Source: Zychaea mexicana (Eukaryota > Mucoromycota > Mucoromycetes > Mucorales > Lichtheimiaceae). Taken from it: DNA of 64,000 nucleotides. Below the pieces are notes generated by a model that saw only the letters and a list, made by a program, of their open reading frames with translations, did no database searches and was not told the origin of the DNA. Made by a program: the position numbers and the translations under genes. The DNA is taken from the NCBI RefSeq assembly GCF_025766255.1, contig NW_026516741.1:62001-126000 (forward strand). The letters run 5' to 3'. Positions 34,503 to 48,462 of this stretch are shown in pieces (positions within the stretch are counted from its first letter, which is position 1; each line of letters opens with the position of its first letter).

Positions 34503-37500
34503 TTACGCCTTCCCAGAAGTGTCATGCACTGCTTCTAGATCATCGTCTGCACCGCTCATGATCCGATACTCGTTCAGAATATGCGCCTTTTCTTCAGTCC
34601 AGTAGATGAACCCACGTCGATGGATCAACGCCCATACGTACGGGACAAAAAATTCGCGTGAGTCCTGCTCTTCTTCGTACTGGAATTTCAAATCAGGTAT
34701 AGGCTATAATTTTCAAATTAATTTTGCGTGTTTTAGTTTAGAGTCGTTTCAATCTCTCTCCCATGTCGTTTGTATAAGAGATAAAAGTTACCCCAAGTCG
34801 ATTTGGTGTCCACGTTCGTGCCGCTTGGTCAATCAGATCCAGAATCTCACCGGTGGAAGGTGCTTTGATGTTAGCTTCGGACACGCGTACATGGAAATAA
34901 TCAATAACGGTTTCAATGTTTTTAATAAGATCAGCGAGTCGTGCGTGGTTCCGTAATGGTGCAAAGATTTCTCGTTTTAACAAAAGCGCATACACAAGTT
35001 GTGTGTTGTTTTTTAGTCGATGATGTAATATTGAGTTAATGATTTCCAGCACGAGTGACAGCATGTCTTCGTAAACGGCAATATCTTGTGGTGAATGCTG
35101 CTACAATATCGAAACATTCATTTCCCGGTTAGCAGGGTTCTCTTTAAGAGCACTGTGTAGCTGATGTCGTCATGGTACCTCGTTACTGTTGTCGTGGGCG
35201 ATTTTAGTTGCGAGTTTCTGTTGTCGCCGCGATATAAGTTCAAACAAACTAGATGAAAACAGATCAGAGTTAGCTTGGAGAAGCAAGCGAGGGGAATTGT
35301 TTTTACCCGGGAGAGCTACCTGATGATTCGTTGGGCGACATAGGCGTGCATGTCCAGAATTGTGCAAGACATATTGGCCAATATTGCCAAACAATTTGTA
35401 TGGAAATAAATGTCCTATTTGTGTATATCCCGGGAGAAAATATTCAATAATTTTCCTTTCTCTTCTTCTTTTTTGTGAATCGATGATGCTCTTTCCACAA
35501 ACCTTTTGATGAGACAGATTGAACTGTAATGTGCGAATCAGTACCAAGATCACCATGCCGCCAAGGGATATCGATTTCAGTAACGGTCGTTCCGTAAACC
35601 ACGTCAGATTCGTCACAGTCTAGAATTTTTTGATTGTTGGATGATTAGACGCTCCTACAGCCCTTTCAAACATGAACTCATTACTTACGATTTTTTGGAT
35701 CGTCTCATTGTTTACATCATCTTGGCTCAACACCAGTAATATGATAAGTAATATATACACTTGGGAATAGTTTGTTTTTCCTTCAACAGCTTCGTAGATG
35801 ATTTTGAGAATCGGAATATACTAAAAATTGTTTGTTTGTTTGTTTGTTTGTAAGTCGAGACTGTTTTGTTGCTGTATGGCTCTGAGCTTACAATTGTCTC
35901 GGGATCCGTCCTTGACAATACATAGACCCGGAAGGAATCGTTCTCGACCAGCATGACATAGAATAGAAGCATTCGTTCTTCAATACCAAGCGATCTAATT
36001 ATTTCAATTTACCATTAGACCCATTTCGAGTTAACATGTATATGTGCACTTACTGGCAAAAGAGGCCGAAAAGGTCCTTGAAAGAAATCAAGTGGTATTT
36101 CTTATCACTTGCTTCTAAATCGGAAGCCAGTACTACATGTGCGCATCGCACACTATTAGTCAAGAGAATGTCTTTAGCTCTTTTCGGATCGAAAGTGTTT
36201 ACCATGATGATCTCGAAGATTAGCAAACGCCAAGCGATACGCAGATGCTACACCAGAAGTCTCGTCGTCGTTCAATATCTTTGACTGTGTCGCTAATAGA
36301 AGCATCAACAATAAACTTCGATCTGCTACTGGGAACGTGTCAGCGTCCGATGCCGAGTTCTGCCGTGAAGAGAAAAAATAGCTGTATGCATTGTACACAA
36401 CATCTGTTCCCATCAACCAGACCGTTATCAGTATCTGCTCTTTCTCGCTGTCCGTAGTTGTATCTCTTTCTAAAAATGAAAGAAATGTTGTCTGATCCTT
36501 ACTTGATGATTGTGGTGGTGGTACTTTTTGCTCTATAAAGTTTTCCAGTAACTTTGCAACAACAGCATTAGCGCGGTCACTATGAAGGAAGCAGGTTAGG
36601 AAAATGGAAAGGATCTCCCGCACACAAATCGTATTTAAGTCACCTGAAACGTTGCAATAATATTTCCAAAAAGTAATTGCTTTCCGTCAGCTTTACTCGG
36701 TGTAATTGTGTTGATAGTAAGACGAGTAGCGTATTAAGCACCTCGACATAGAATTCGTATTTGGAATAATTGCTACTATTCAATCAAACATTCAATCAGA
36801 TAAACCGGTCAACTCGTAGAGCCCCATTCTTTTTTCCTATTCATCCGATTACTTACTTGGGATCCATGTTAATCAAAAGTGATAATAACGCATCCAAGAG
36901 TTGTTCCGCACGTGGTCTGCTGTCAGCCTTCACTTGATCACTGATAGTCAGCTTTTCCAAATCGAGCGCAACCGAAGAAGGATCATTTGTCGCAGCGCCG
37001 GCGTATTGATTATTATCTACAGAGAAGGTTGCATAATAATGTGAGTTACCGCGTCGTGACAAAGCAAAGGTTACTAGTGCAAGCGAAAGGCACGAGGGGC
37101 ATCAAAAGAACGAACCTTCGAATTGCTGGACGATTTCTTGGTTGGTCAGATTGCCCGCAAAGTGTTTGGAAAATACACGTGTCAAAAACAAGGCATTGTA
37201 CGCCTCTGTCGGGATCGACCTAAATTGTGGTGGTGAATTGACAGGTGAACACGCATATACTTTCACTCTCTTTGTAAATTTTTACTCTTTGGTTTCCCTT
37301 GGCAACTTCCTCAAGCCTTCTCTTTTACTGTCTCGCAATCCTCTCCGTAATGGTGATGGTATCTTACTCTGGCTTGGTCTCTTTAATATGTTGAATTTGA
37401 CTGAGCAAATGAAGCACGAGCTTGTTAAAATTTCGTGTTCGAACGTTATTGGCAGCTAATACATAGTAATATCCTTTTAATCAAGGGATTTCTTCTTTTT

Positions 37501-38220
37501 TGCAGTTTGGTAAAGCGAGTCATGTCATACCTAATTCAATAGATAAGCTAACAGTAGCCATTTCCAGATCGTATGTGTCGTTCCTGGAATGATATAGATA
37601 TGCATAGCTTAGTTTCACACTGCCCCAAAATATCATTCTGTATCTGTTGAAAGATATAAAAGGCACGGGAACAGCGCCGGCAGAAGATAATGGGAAGAGC
37701 AGGCTTACGGTGAAAGTGTTGGCAGAAACTTGGTGGTTCTTAAGAGTGTTGTCCAAAATGAAGGATCGTTTGGATTGAGAGGTACAGGCGATGCTAAGGT
37801 TTTGAGTGCCACTGTTTGAGCTGGGTTGAATAATGTTTCGGAAGGTCGTCTCAGGAACGATGAGGTAGTTGAAGCAATCGTTTGCTTGATGGAGTTGGCG
37901 GTAGTTGTAGCGATCGGTTGTTGGTGTTGGTGTTGTAAATGCTGCTGTTGCTGTTGCTGCTGCTGGTTGTTGTTGTGGTAGTGGTGGTGAAGAGGCGGAG
38001 AAAGCTGAGAGAAGGTGGTTGTATCAGGCAGGTCACTTGAAAGAGTCCGAGTAAGTGGCGACGTGGGTGATCGGGCTAAAGGTGAATTGGGAGACACTGG
38101 CGAATTTGAAAATGTGGATGGACGTCTTGATGGTTTTGTTGACGCGAGAGTTTTGTTCGGCGCACTCAAGGTGGTCGGCAAGGGGGGAGGAGGGGGACTG
38201 TTGGACTGCGATGAGCTCAT
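34503..38220 (-). CDS. Dymeclin (DYM) homologue
   Basis: Multi-exon minus-strand gene. Dymeclin is a peripheral Golgi-associated helical-repeat protein needed for secretory organisation in animals. The N-terminal exon (38220 to about 37705) starts MSSSQSN and is Ser/Pro/Gln-rich, then FWTTLLRTTKFLP. Well-placed 3' exons: 35820-35689, 35619-35503, 35414-35320, 35248-35179, 35100-34792 and 34703-34503, all in frame. They read ILLIILLVLSQDD, TWFTERPLLKSISLGGMVIL, HTNCLAILANMS, YVAQRIISLFELISRRQQK, NNTQLVYALLLKREIF and YEEEQDSREFFVPYVWALIH, very close to human DYM in order and spacing. Middle exons (36.2-37.1 kb) carry RSLLLMLLLATQSKIL. The human N-terminal myristoylation signal (MG...) is absent here. 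Boundaries of the internal exons upstream of 35.9 kb are not resolved. Confidence 0.9.
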
Positions 38221-38384
38221 CTATTAGTAAGGTTTGTACCGGGACGTGAAAGGGGTGGGTGTTTTCTGGGCTTTTATGGTTTGACTGGTATGTTGCTGGT
38301 TTATGGGTCGGGGAAGGTGGGGGAGAAGGAGCAATTATAAGAGTGGGGTATATAGTAATGCTAGTATTACAGATACTGAGTTGA

Positions 38385-38429
<45 letters not shown>

Positions 38430-38622
38430 TGTGTGTGAGTGTGAGTGTGATTGTGTGTGCGCAAAACACCACACACACAAAACAATAGGGCACGCGTGAG
38501 CTGAGATTTTGCCTATTTAGTTTCGAGCAACAGCTCTGCTTTCTTTTCTCTTTGCTTCTTGCCCTCTCTTTTTTTATTCTTCTTGTTACTATACTTCTTT
38601 TATTTAAGGACAAATCAACTTC
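38221..38622. promoter_or_regulatory. Bidirectional promoter gap, dymeclin/kinesin, with (GA)n tract
   Basis: 402 bp between the start codons of dymeclin (-) and kinesin (+). It holds a pure (GA)20 tract at 38388-38427, directly followed by GT-rich sequence, and a T/C-rich leader upstream of the kinesin ATG. GAGA-type tracts can exclude nucleosomes; a role here is inferred. Confidence 0.5.
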
Positions 38623-39634
38623 ATGTCGGGCAATAATATCAAGGTTGTCTGCCGTTTCCGTCCGCAAAATTCCCTGGAAATTAGGGAAGGCGGCACTCCC
38701 ATTATAGAAATTGACAATGAAGGTTCTCACCTCGGTCTTAAGGTGCGTAGTAGTCCGTAACAGACAATAATGGACGGCTTCCTCGCATTAGCCCACCTAC
38801 TACTGCTTTTGTTACTACTACTACTACTACTAATATAGGTAAACACTACGTGTAGGGTAAAGACGTTCAAGGAAACTTTACCTTTGATAAGGTGTTTGGC
38901 ATGAACACCCCACAAAAGGACGTTTTTGACTATTCCATCAAGACCATCGTTGACGGTCAGTGCTATAATTCGACAATCCGTGTATACCAGAAACCATACA
39001 CACATAAAACACTCATTGACATGTATTATCATGTGTAGACGTCACGGCTGGTTATAACGGAACCGTGTTCGCTTACGGTCAAACTGGTTCCGGAAAGACT
39101 TTCACTATGATGGTAACGTGTAAAATCGATTTCTTGGATGTGTCGATCGCCATAGTAGGGTGGCAACCCTCGGTTCTTTTACTGTTGTTGCATGTGTGCT
39201 CTGTGCTTTTCAAATCTCTCTCCCCTCCCCCAACAAAGAAACAAGACACATTCTCTCTCGTTCATCCATTTTCCTCCTTCGCCCCTCCGCCCCTTGATCA
39301 TGCTATTTCTTTTACACGGTCTGCCACCCCCTTAGATTTGTGACGGTAATGGTAACGAAACAAACAACTTATACACACACACGCTTGGATTTATGTAGGG
39401 AGCCGACATTGACGATGAGAAAACAAAGGGTATCATTCCACGCATTGTGGAACAGATCTTTTCAAGTATCATGGATGCCCCAAGCAACCTTGAATTTACT
39501 GTCAAGGTTTCTTATATGGAAATTTATATGGAAAAGGTTCGCGACCTTTTAAATCGTAAGTTAATCCTGGTGAACCATTCAACTAAATTGACGAATGCGT
39601 GATTGGGACGTGCTTGTGTGGCGATAAAGGATCA

Positions 39635-39681
<47 letters not shown>

Positions 39682-42600
39682 GTTACGGCGAATTTTAATT
39701 TTATTCTATTTGGATCTGCATAAAATGTGTAGCTTCGGCGGAAAACTTGCCGATCCACGAAGATAAGACCAAAGGCGTCTATGTCAAGGGCCTTTTAGAA
39801 GTGTATGTTGGCTCTACGGACGAAGTTTATGAAGTTATGCGACGAGGCAGCAACAACCGTGTTGTCGCATACACAAGTAAGTTGATTTTGTTTAGAGGAG
39901 GTGATACACACAGTGTGGCGTCTCTTTTACTGACCTGAATGTAATATGTGTTGTGGGTGGGATTATCAGATATGAATGCAGAGAGTTCGCGTAGTCACTC
40001 GATTGTCGTTGTCACCATTACGCAAAAGAACGTTGACACCGGTGCTGCCAAGAGTGGCAAACTGTACCTTGTCGATTTGGCCGGTTCGGAAAAGGTAGAA
40101 GAAAAAACCAGTTGATGGTGGTGCAAAGCTTGCAAATTCCTCTGACTCCTATCTTTTCTGTAACAGGTCGGAAAAACTGGTGCTTCGGGTCAAACTTTAG
40201 AAGAAGCGAAAAAGATCAACAAGTCCTTGACGGCACTTGGTATGGTCATCAATGCTCTTACCGATGGCAAGGTAAAAGAATAACTAACCAGGGATTTCCC
40301 TCTTTTCATGCAATGCATGCACACTTTGCTTGGGTAATAACCATCATCATGTGTTTTTCTTTTCTATTCTCTACCAATCACAGTCCAGCCATATCCCTTA
40401 CAGGTAAGGGTGCGAGGGGTGCGTGTGTGGGGGGGGTATGTTTCTGAGGGCTAGATCACGCGAGCAAAGGTTGTGTGGTCTGCAGCAGCTTTTGTCTCGG
40501 TTAGCTAACAGTACGAATCTTCCCTAGAGACTCAAAATTGACCAGAATCCTACAAGAATCCCTCGGTGGTAACTCGCGCACAACTTTGATTATTAACTGT
40601 TCACCATCCTCTTACAATGAAGCCGAAACTTTATCAACACTTCGTTTCGGTGTACGAGCCAAATCTATCAAGAACAAGGCCAAGGTCAATGCTGATCTGT
40701 CGCCGGCCGAGCTTAAAGCCCTGCTCAAGAAGGTCAAATCCGAGGCCGTCAGCTTCCAGACCTACATTGCAGCTTTGGAGGGCGAAGTCAACGTGTGGCG
40801 TACCGGAGGCACCGTCCCTGAAGACAAGTGGGTCACCATGGATAAGGTTTCCAAGGGCGATTTTGCTGCATTGCCACCGGCTCCAGGCTTCAAGAGCCCT
40901 GTCTCAGATGAAGGCTCTCGTCCTGCTACTCCCGTGCCTGTATTGGAAAAGGACGAGCGTGACGAATTCATCAAGCGGGAAAATGAGTTGATGGATCAAA
41001 TTGCGGATAAGGTTACTGTTGTTCTCTCTTGACTATGGGTGTCTGTCTGCTTTTTACTAAATCATGCTATTCTACAGGAAACTGAGCTCACCAACCGTGA
41101 AAAACTGCTCGAGTCGCTCAAGGAAGAAATGTCGTATTTTAAGGAGCAAGAGCAATCGGTCACCAAAGAGAACCAGCAAATGACGACGGAACTGAGCGAA
41201 CTTCGACTTCAATTACAAAAGATCTCTTATGAAAGCAAGGAGAATGCTATCCATGTTGATTCTTTGAAGGAAGCGAATCAAGACTTGCTTGCTGAACTTG
41301 AGGAACTCAAGAAGAGTCTCGTCGAAGTCAGACAGGCTCACAAGGATGCCACTGATGGCGAAAAGGAAAAGAAGAAGGCCGAAAAGATGGCCCAAATGAT
41401 GTCTGGCTTTGATCCGTCGGTAAGCATAATCGGTTGGATTCCTACATTAAAGAGGGAGAAACTAAGCACTGGTGAAATCTAGGGCATCCTCAACGAAAAG
41501 GAGAAGCAAATCCGCAATGCACTTAGCAAGCTGGACGGTGAAAAGCAGGATTCTTTAAGCATTGAGGAATTAGTATCTCTTCGCCGCGAGCTTGCCGAGG
41601 CCAAGGTGCTCGTTGAACAGCACACCAAGACTATTAGTGACTTGGCATCTGACAAGGATCTTCTTGAAAAGAAGAAGGCCGAATTGGAAGGTCGCTTCAC
41701 CAATCTTGAGAAGGAGTACGAGGACCTTTTGGATAAGACCATTGCCGATGAAGAGTCTCGTACTCAAAAGAGCAGTAACATTGCTGATACCGTCTCTGCG
41801 CTAAAGGTAAGTACCCAAAAAAGAAGTTGCTTCAAGGAGAATATGTGAATTGTTTTCTATACAGCCGCACACACGCAACAGATCATCTCACTCATACTCT
41901 CTTCCCCGTATAATAAACAGATTAAGCTCGAGAACGAGTATGTTACCAAAAAAGAGTACCAGCAAAAGGAAATTGACGAACTCAAGCGTGAAATGGACCG
42001 CAAGGTGGAAACTCACAAGAAGCTCAGTTCTGCTGTTGCTGATCTTAAGGCTGCAAATGAACAGCTCCAGGTAAATTTGAATGATACATAGAATCTTTGT
42101 TGCACACAAGCTAAATATTGGAGCTTTTTTTTTCATCTTTCATGCTTTTTTTCTTGCATGTAGGCTGTTTTGTCCGAGCAACCTCACCAGTCTTCGTCAT
42201 CAGAAGGGGAAATGAGCGAAAAGGAAAAGGACATTGAGCGTATGCGCAAGTCCATGGCTCAACAGCTTGCTGACTTTGAGGTGATGAAGAAGGCTTTGAT
42301 GCGCGATCTCCAAGGCCGTTGCGAAAAGGTCGTCGAGCTTGAGATGTCATTGGATGAAACACGCGAACAGTACAACACTGTCTTGCGTGCTAGCAATAAC
42401 AAGGCTCAGCAGAAGAAGATGGCATTCTTGGAGCGCAACCTTGAGCAACTGACCAACGTGCAGAAGCAGGTGAGTTTTTCTCTACATCAGTACACTGATG
42501 CAAAACCTCGCTCTGCGGTTGCCTATGTTAACACATGCTAATGTTGTTATTATTTCTCAGCTTGTTGAGCAGAACGGTACATTGAAGAAGGAGGTTGCTC

Positions 42601-43011
42601 TCGCTGAGCGCAAGTTGATTGCTCGTAACGAACGTATCCAGAGCTTGGAGACCTTGTTGCAAGACGCTCAAGAAAAACTTATTTCTCAGAATCAAAAGTA
42701 CGTTGTATATCCAATATGTCGGAAATCACATCACTAGCAGTAGTAGTCTCGTACTTATGCGAAATGCGCACTATAGGTTTGAAGGCCAATTGCAAGCCGT
42801 CCGCGAACGCTTGGAGCAGGCCCGTTCTCAAAAGTCGCAAAACTCCATGGCCGCATTGAGCTTCGGTCGCATCGCTAAGCCTTTGCGTGGTGGCGGAACT
42901 GCCGCTGCTGCTGTTGAATCCGGCAATGATGTCCCTGCTTCTCCAACTTCAACTGATAAGCGTGACAAGCGAACATCGTTCTTTTCCGGCTTCATGAATT
43001 CTTCTCGATAA
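38623..43011 (+). CDS. Conventional kinesin heavy chain (kinesin-1)
   Basis: Plus-end microtubule motor. Fifteen exons: 38623-38742, 38856-38955, 39039-39112, 39399-39555, 39733-39876, 39970-40094, 40167-40271, 40384-40403, 40528-41011, 41078-41419, 41483-41806, 41921-42070, 42164-42469, 42561-42697, 42777-43011, giving 940 residues, the usual length for fungal kinesin-1. Motor domain: [11 protein letters not shown] start, P-loop GQTGSGKT (87-94), switch [12 protein letters not shown] (199-209), switch II DLAGSEK (234-240), [14 protein letters not shown] and NKAKVN at the neck. A long heptad coiled coil follows with the fungal-type hinge, then a basic tail ([13 protein letters not shown]) as in cargo/autoinhibition regions. 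Exon 8 has only 20 nt. Start ATG at 38623 gives the canonical N-terminus. Confidence 0.97.
39641..39676 (+). repeat. (AG)18 microsatellite in a kinesin intron
   Basis: Pure AG dinucleotide tract inside the intron between exons 4 and 5 of the kinesin gene. It is a second GA-type tract about 1.2 kb from the one in the promoter. Confidence 0.9.
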
Positions 43012-46000
43012 ATATCGTCGCGGTCTTCGTTCTACTTATATACATTTCTTTTGTTGTGATATACTTTTACTCTCTACTATCAAACCTTACAATTACCCAT
43101 CTTATATATCAAGCAAGCTACTTCCCCCAGTTCCTCAACCCTTTTCTTTCAATGAGAGGACAGGCTTCTTTTGGGAGGGGTCTTTGTTTGTATGTGTAAA
43201 GTTTTACTTATTATCTATATCTCCCTTGTGAACATATCTCTCTTTCTTTTTCACTCTCTCTTTTCTAGTATCTTCTCTACATACTATATCATCCCTTGTC
43301 ACATTCTCACCCTCTATATATATCATCCCGTTATCTCTTTGTTGTGACAAAGATATCGGTTGACGACGAATCTATACTACCCCCCCTGTTTACATATATC
43401 TATATATGCCACTCGTTTATGCCCTCTCCGTCACTCACTCTTCTTACTAACAGACTCCTTTTCCCCCCTATCCTATTAAGTAATTCTTTACATACAGAAA
43501 AATCTAAGTAAATATATAATTTTTGTTATATCTCGTCCAAACCACAAATTCATGACATTTCATTTAAGTTTACTTATGGTACTCAAATTGTAAGTGGAAC
43601 AACATCCAGTATCTACAGTACGAACGTATCAACGTCTAATCTTTGGGATGCTTTGTAACAACATTCAGTGACAGAGGGGCCATTGAAGAAGGTCATTTTG
43701 ACTAATGGATAAACGTCTTTTCTTCCTGTTGTATAGATCGCAAGTATTTGTGTCCCTATATACCGCTTGCATACAATGTTTCCATTGCGTATTGATTTTT
43801 CATATAATGATGCAGTTGTTAACCGTCTATAAACCATATCGCGTACGTGTATCCTCTGCTCCACTTTTGGTCTTGAAACTAGTTTTTTTCTTTTTATTTT
43901 TTTTCCGTCTACTAGGCCCATGAATACTATGAAATCGCCTGCAGTTCGTGATCAATGTACAGAATCAACTGGCATTATTCACCATGGTTAAGTACAGTAG
44001 TTGTTGTCGCTGGTTATTACGTACATACAAACATGCAAAATAAGGTTATAATATGATTGGGAAAATGGCGATGTACAACAACACCATAGTTCACGATCGC
44101 CTGGATCGCGTGGTATTGTAGGATGGGTTCGTTATGGGAAACATAGCTTGGAGGTTGATAAGAGATCGAAACACATACTACTCTAAATTTGTTTTTACGA
44201 AACCACAACACCTACACATTCTGTAATACATGGTAGTAACAAATGATGAGGAGCGCTGGCCGGGTCCAAATGCTCGTCAAAAGAATAGAATATGTATCAC
44301 AAATGTAATTTAGTTACACATCCGTTCTCTTGGAATGTCGGGCGAACCAGCCTCGAGCACAGAGTAATCAGAACCTCGTAGTATACAGGTATGGCAAGGC
44401 ATGATTCCCTCAGGACAGACTCACCAAGAGGTTTAGCTGAATCAACAGTACTACCTGGGCCTTTCGAGTATCGTCCCTAGCCGATCGCCGAGTAGCGCTA
44501 GCAAACAGACTTGCCGCACTGGTAGCAATAGCCAACGACGTATTTAAAACATTTGCTGACATCCACGTAATTTTCAGTGCATGCGCGATATACTTTTACA
44601 ACTTTATAACCCGATGTTCTGACTACGCTATAACTCGATGACTTGGCCACATCTGGGCGCCACGGAGATAATCAAGTCATCTCGTGGTCGCTGTATCACT
44701 CTCATTATATCCTCTCAATCCAGCTCTTATAGAATCACACATCATTGTTTATACAACAAAGTTCTGCTTTTTATATTATTTTTGAATTATTAAGTCTATG
44801 AGAAGAGGTTTATGTTCCCAAAATGTGCTGTATGTGTCTTCTTTTACGTATGTGATTGAGAAGACTTATATACTCTGTTGATGAAAAAACTCATCGCAAA
44901 AGTGTCAAAGCACTGGAGCTACTAGTGTTACATGAAACATCCCATATACATTGAACAAAGGCAATTATTGAAGATGAATCGAACACTTTTATCTATACGA
45001 CAAGTACAATTATTGACTACCGAGGTTGACAATAGTACTGTATAAATAGTTTTACCACAACAGGCTGATGTGAGGCTTTGGCAATATCTTTTATCTCTAA
45101 TCAATGTCGATGGCAACGATAGCCGGAGATTTCTCTATAATGAAAAAAAATCAATACGCATATGAAACTCGAGCTTAAACCAAATTCTATTAACCGGGGA
45201 AGACACCGATAAGAGATACTGCACTGCTTCCAATGCTTACGACAGCTGGTGACGAGCGGGATATGACGCTTCAATTCTAGATATTATTAATCAGTTTGCA
45301 ACAAATCTTGGTTTACATGGTATATCATTCATCCTTTCCATCGTGTCGGATTGTCTCAAACAACAATAATAATGGAGAACCTGCAAGTGATGCAATGTCT
45401 TGATAGTTTCGATAAGTGTAAATTTACTTAATAATAATTAGACGAAAAGCAGTGAAGATGTTGAACAACGGATGTTATAGTATAAGTAGATAATATGAAA
45501 GATAGATGCTGCTGGGATACGTATTACTATAGAATAAGAAAGCCCACTGGGTGTTTAATGGGTGAGAGGTGCTAATCAACAAGCTTGAAATATGTAATGT
45601 GACTCATACATTTATGTGTGTATTGCACATCATATGTCTGCTACTGCTCAGCTTAAAACATGTAGATCAAGAGGTTCTCTCTGAACTTTTTTGAGACAAT
45701 TTGTTGCTGTGTAGCCTGCTTTGCTACTGGCTCCGGGGAGCGGGTGCGTATAATTCCTTGAAAGAAGCGGCGTCTTTGACTAGCTCCTCTTTTAAGGCAT
45801 CGTCGAGGGAGGTGTCTTTCTGTTGTGTTCTTCCGTCAGTTGTTTCTTTTGTAACTATCTGCAGCTTCGATCTGGACAAAAATTTGGGATGAGCATTCGC
45901 TGGCCTGGCAGCGCTTGAATGCTAAATGAAAGATAAGCAGCTATATAAAGATTAAGCGCATGGTGCTGTAGTAAGTGATTTTGAGTGATTATATAGTAGG

Positions 46001-48353
46001 AATTATAGGGATATTAGGCGTGTTAGCTATGTATGTCTGATAGTGCTCAATCGTGCTGGATAGTGAAGTGTACCTATATTTTTTGTTGTTTCTAAAAGGA
46101 TATAAATATAATAGCGCTCATCATATATTGTGAGGCACATACTCCTTTGATACGTTTTTGTAAGGGATTGGGCCCCTTTTCACACATGTAAATCGTCTGC
46201 TCGAACATACACTTCGCGTCCAAGAAAAGAAAATAGGATATGATAAACATATGCATACTCCAGTTTATCCGGAGAGTGTGAGAGGGTAAAAGAGAATGCA
46301 TTGCATACTTACTGTGGTTATCATCAGTTTTATGTTCATAAAGAAGGCTGTAGATATGTTCGAAATGATCACGTAAATGGTGTGTATATTTGTTGAAGCA
46401 GAGAATTCATCACATTCAAACATGTTTTATCAACAGTTTGTCCAATTGGAGAATGAGGTTCTCTATGCTATAGACAAAACAGAGAACGTTCTCAGTGTTT
46501 ATTACTGTATTACAGTCTATTAAAACAGGTTTCTATTCTCTTAAACCTTGACGCTCACGTATATGTAAGTCATATCTCCAGGGATAGCTGTCGTTTTCTG
46601 CTTTGTTACATAATCCTCATTAGGTTTAGGGTATATAGACCACGATGATCCGATCCTTCTTCCTCAGCTTGATCAAGGAAGCAATAACGTACATAGTGAC
46701 CTAATTCAATAACGAGTTCGTTTCGTCGCGCTTTGCACTTATTAATTACCTGAATTCAATGTTACTGCTTATCGTGTCTGTCTTCTGGAACGTCCTGATA
46801 ACCAGCGAAAACAAGGTTGGTTTGGCATGTATATGGCGGGATATGACCCTACTTCACGGAGAAAATAACCAGGTGGATTCCGAATCTCTATGCACTAATT
46901 TTTCGTGTGCATTATTTTGCGGCGACAGCTCGATATTGAGAACATAATAGTGCAGACAGCGAGCATAGAACATGCGATTCTATTGAAAATTTTATTTTTA
47001 CTTCTTTTTGAACCCACCTAGTCCTTAGGACTGACCTTTTTTTACACTAGAGCAATAGACTTGGAAGTAGCGGCCCCAAAAAGCCGAGATCATGATATAA
47101 CACTATTTCGCTGCAGCAAACTTGATAAAGAGTTAGCCACGGCCCATATAAGTTAGAAACAGTAGGTATGCATTAGCACCTTCCCTAAAGAGGAGTATGA
47201 CTTGCTATATGTCAATCGTGATTCAGCTAAATTATGTTCCAGCTCTCTTTTATTACCAGGACGCATACCAAGCTATGTAGTGGTACTTGCGATTATGAGA
47301 CCCCACCTGCATATTTACCCTGGCCTGTTGGCTAAGTCCAGTGTATCCCGCGTTTTGCAATAACATCAAAAATCCAGACATGTAATTTCCCCCTGCCTTT
47401 GGACGTTGATAGTTAGGGATGTTTGCTCTTGTTAGTATAAAGATATAAGTTACAATGCCCTCCTCAACAGTTTTTTTATAGAAATTGAAATAAATATCTA
47501 AACATCCAACAAATTTAGAGTTGACTTTGATTGTACTTTAGACTTCCTGAAGTAAAGGTAAAATATTTAAAGGACTCACAATCTTTTAGTGTGTAATAAA
47601 AGCTTGAAACGTCCCCAAAAAGCATTTCGGCAAAGGTTGTTAGCGACCTCACTGCAATATCTGCTACTTCACAACCGCTACTGCAAAAGAAAAGGCGGGC
47701 TCCGCTTTTATTACTTGTTCTGCTGTATATATGGCCTTTAAAAGTAAAAACTATCTTGTGTGAGCGATGAAAAAATACATTCTAAAATGTAATGATTCCC
47801 TACTATCCGTCAGCAAGAGATTGCTAGTCAAAAGATGTATGCATATGCAGTGTTGATAAGGTTTGATCGGTATTACTAGGTGTTAACATATATATCGAGT
47901 TACAGTAAGATGATCCATAAAACGGTTTGCACATGAAAACAACTACCGTAGAATGGTATGCTTTCTTTGCTATTGTTATGTACTAATTTAGAGACAAACT
48001 CGCTGCTACAGACTACACACAAGCAAGTTCACCTGCTTATATAAGCATATGTACAGTAGCTTGCCATCCTACATGGTACAACCAAATGTTGAGAAAAATA
48101 GTATGCTTAATATACATAACTCTTTCCTATCCTTTACGATTCTCTGTTTCTCCATTTCATCATACCTCGTAATGTACGCATTATCACATTTCGCTAAACT
48201 AACGTACCCTAAAATATTAGACATTCATTCGTTTATTTCGTAGGCAAGGAGGAAGGGGATAGGGATAGAACGGGGTCCATTCCCACACAAGGGGGGATGT
48301 AGATCATAGGTATCCGCCTATTACTGTGTGGTCAAAACTAAAAAAAAAAAAAG
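43012..48353. other. Gene-poor, AT-rich interval, about 5.3 kb
   Basis: The first 500 bp are T/C-rich 3' flank of the kinesin gene. The rest has only short unassigned ORFs. One minus-strand frame, about 45900-45706, reads like real coding sequence (KLQIVTKETTDGRTQQ, then DALKEELVKDAASFKELYAP and a stop) and might be a last exon or remnant; no other exon was found. No RNA gene or transposon structure recognised. Confidence 0.45.
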
Positions 48354-48360
48354 TATAAAA
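48354..48360 (+). promoter_or_regulatory. TATA box of the small secreted protein gene
   Basis: TATAAAA directly after an A14-type run, 103 bp upstream of the ATG at 48463. It is the clearest TATA box in the window, consistent with a regulated gene. Confidence 0.6.
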
Positions 48361-48462
48361 ACACTTCATTAACAAGTACGAGCGGGCGCTTTCGCACATA
48401 CACATCCAAATCTGACAAATCGCTTTATCATTCTTATAGCACTCAAAGCTTATAACAGCACC

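Noticed and set aside
38033..38730. Leu/Ser-rich ORFs across the dymeclin/kinesin gap
   Set aside because: They derive from the (GA)n tract on the opposite strand and overlap real exons.
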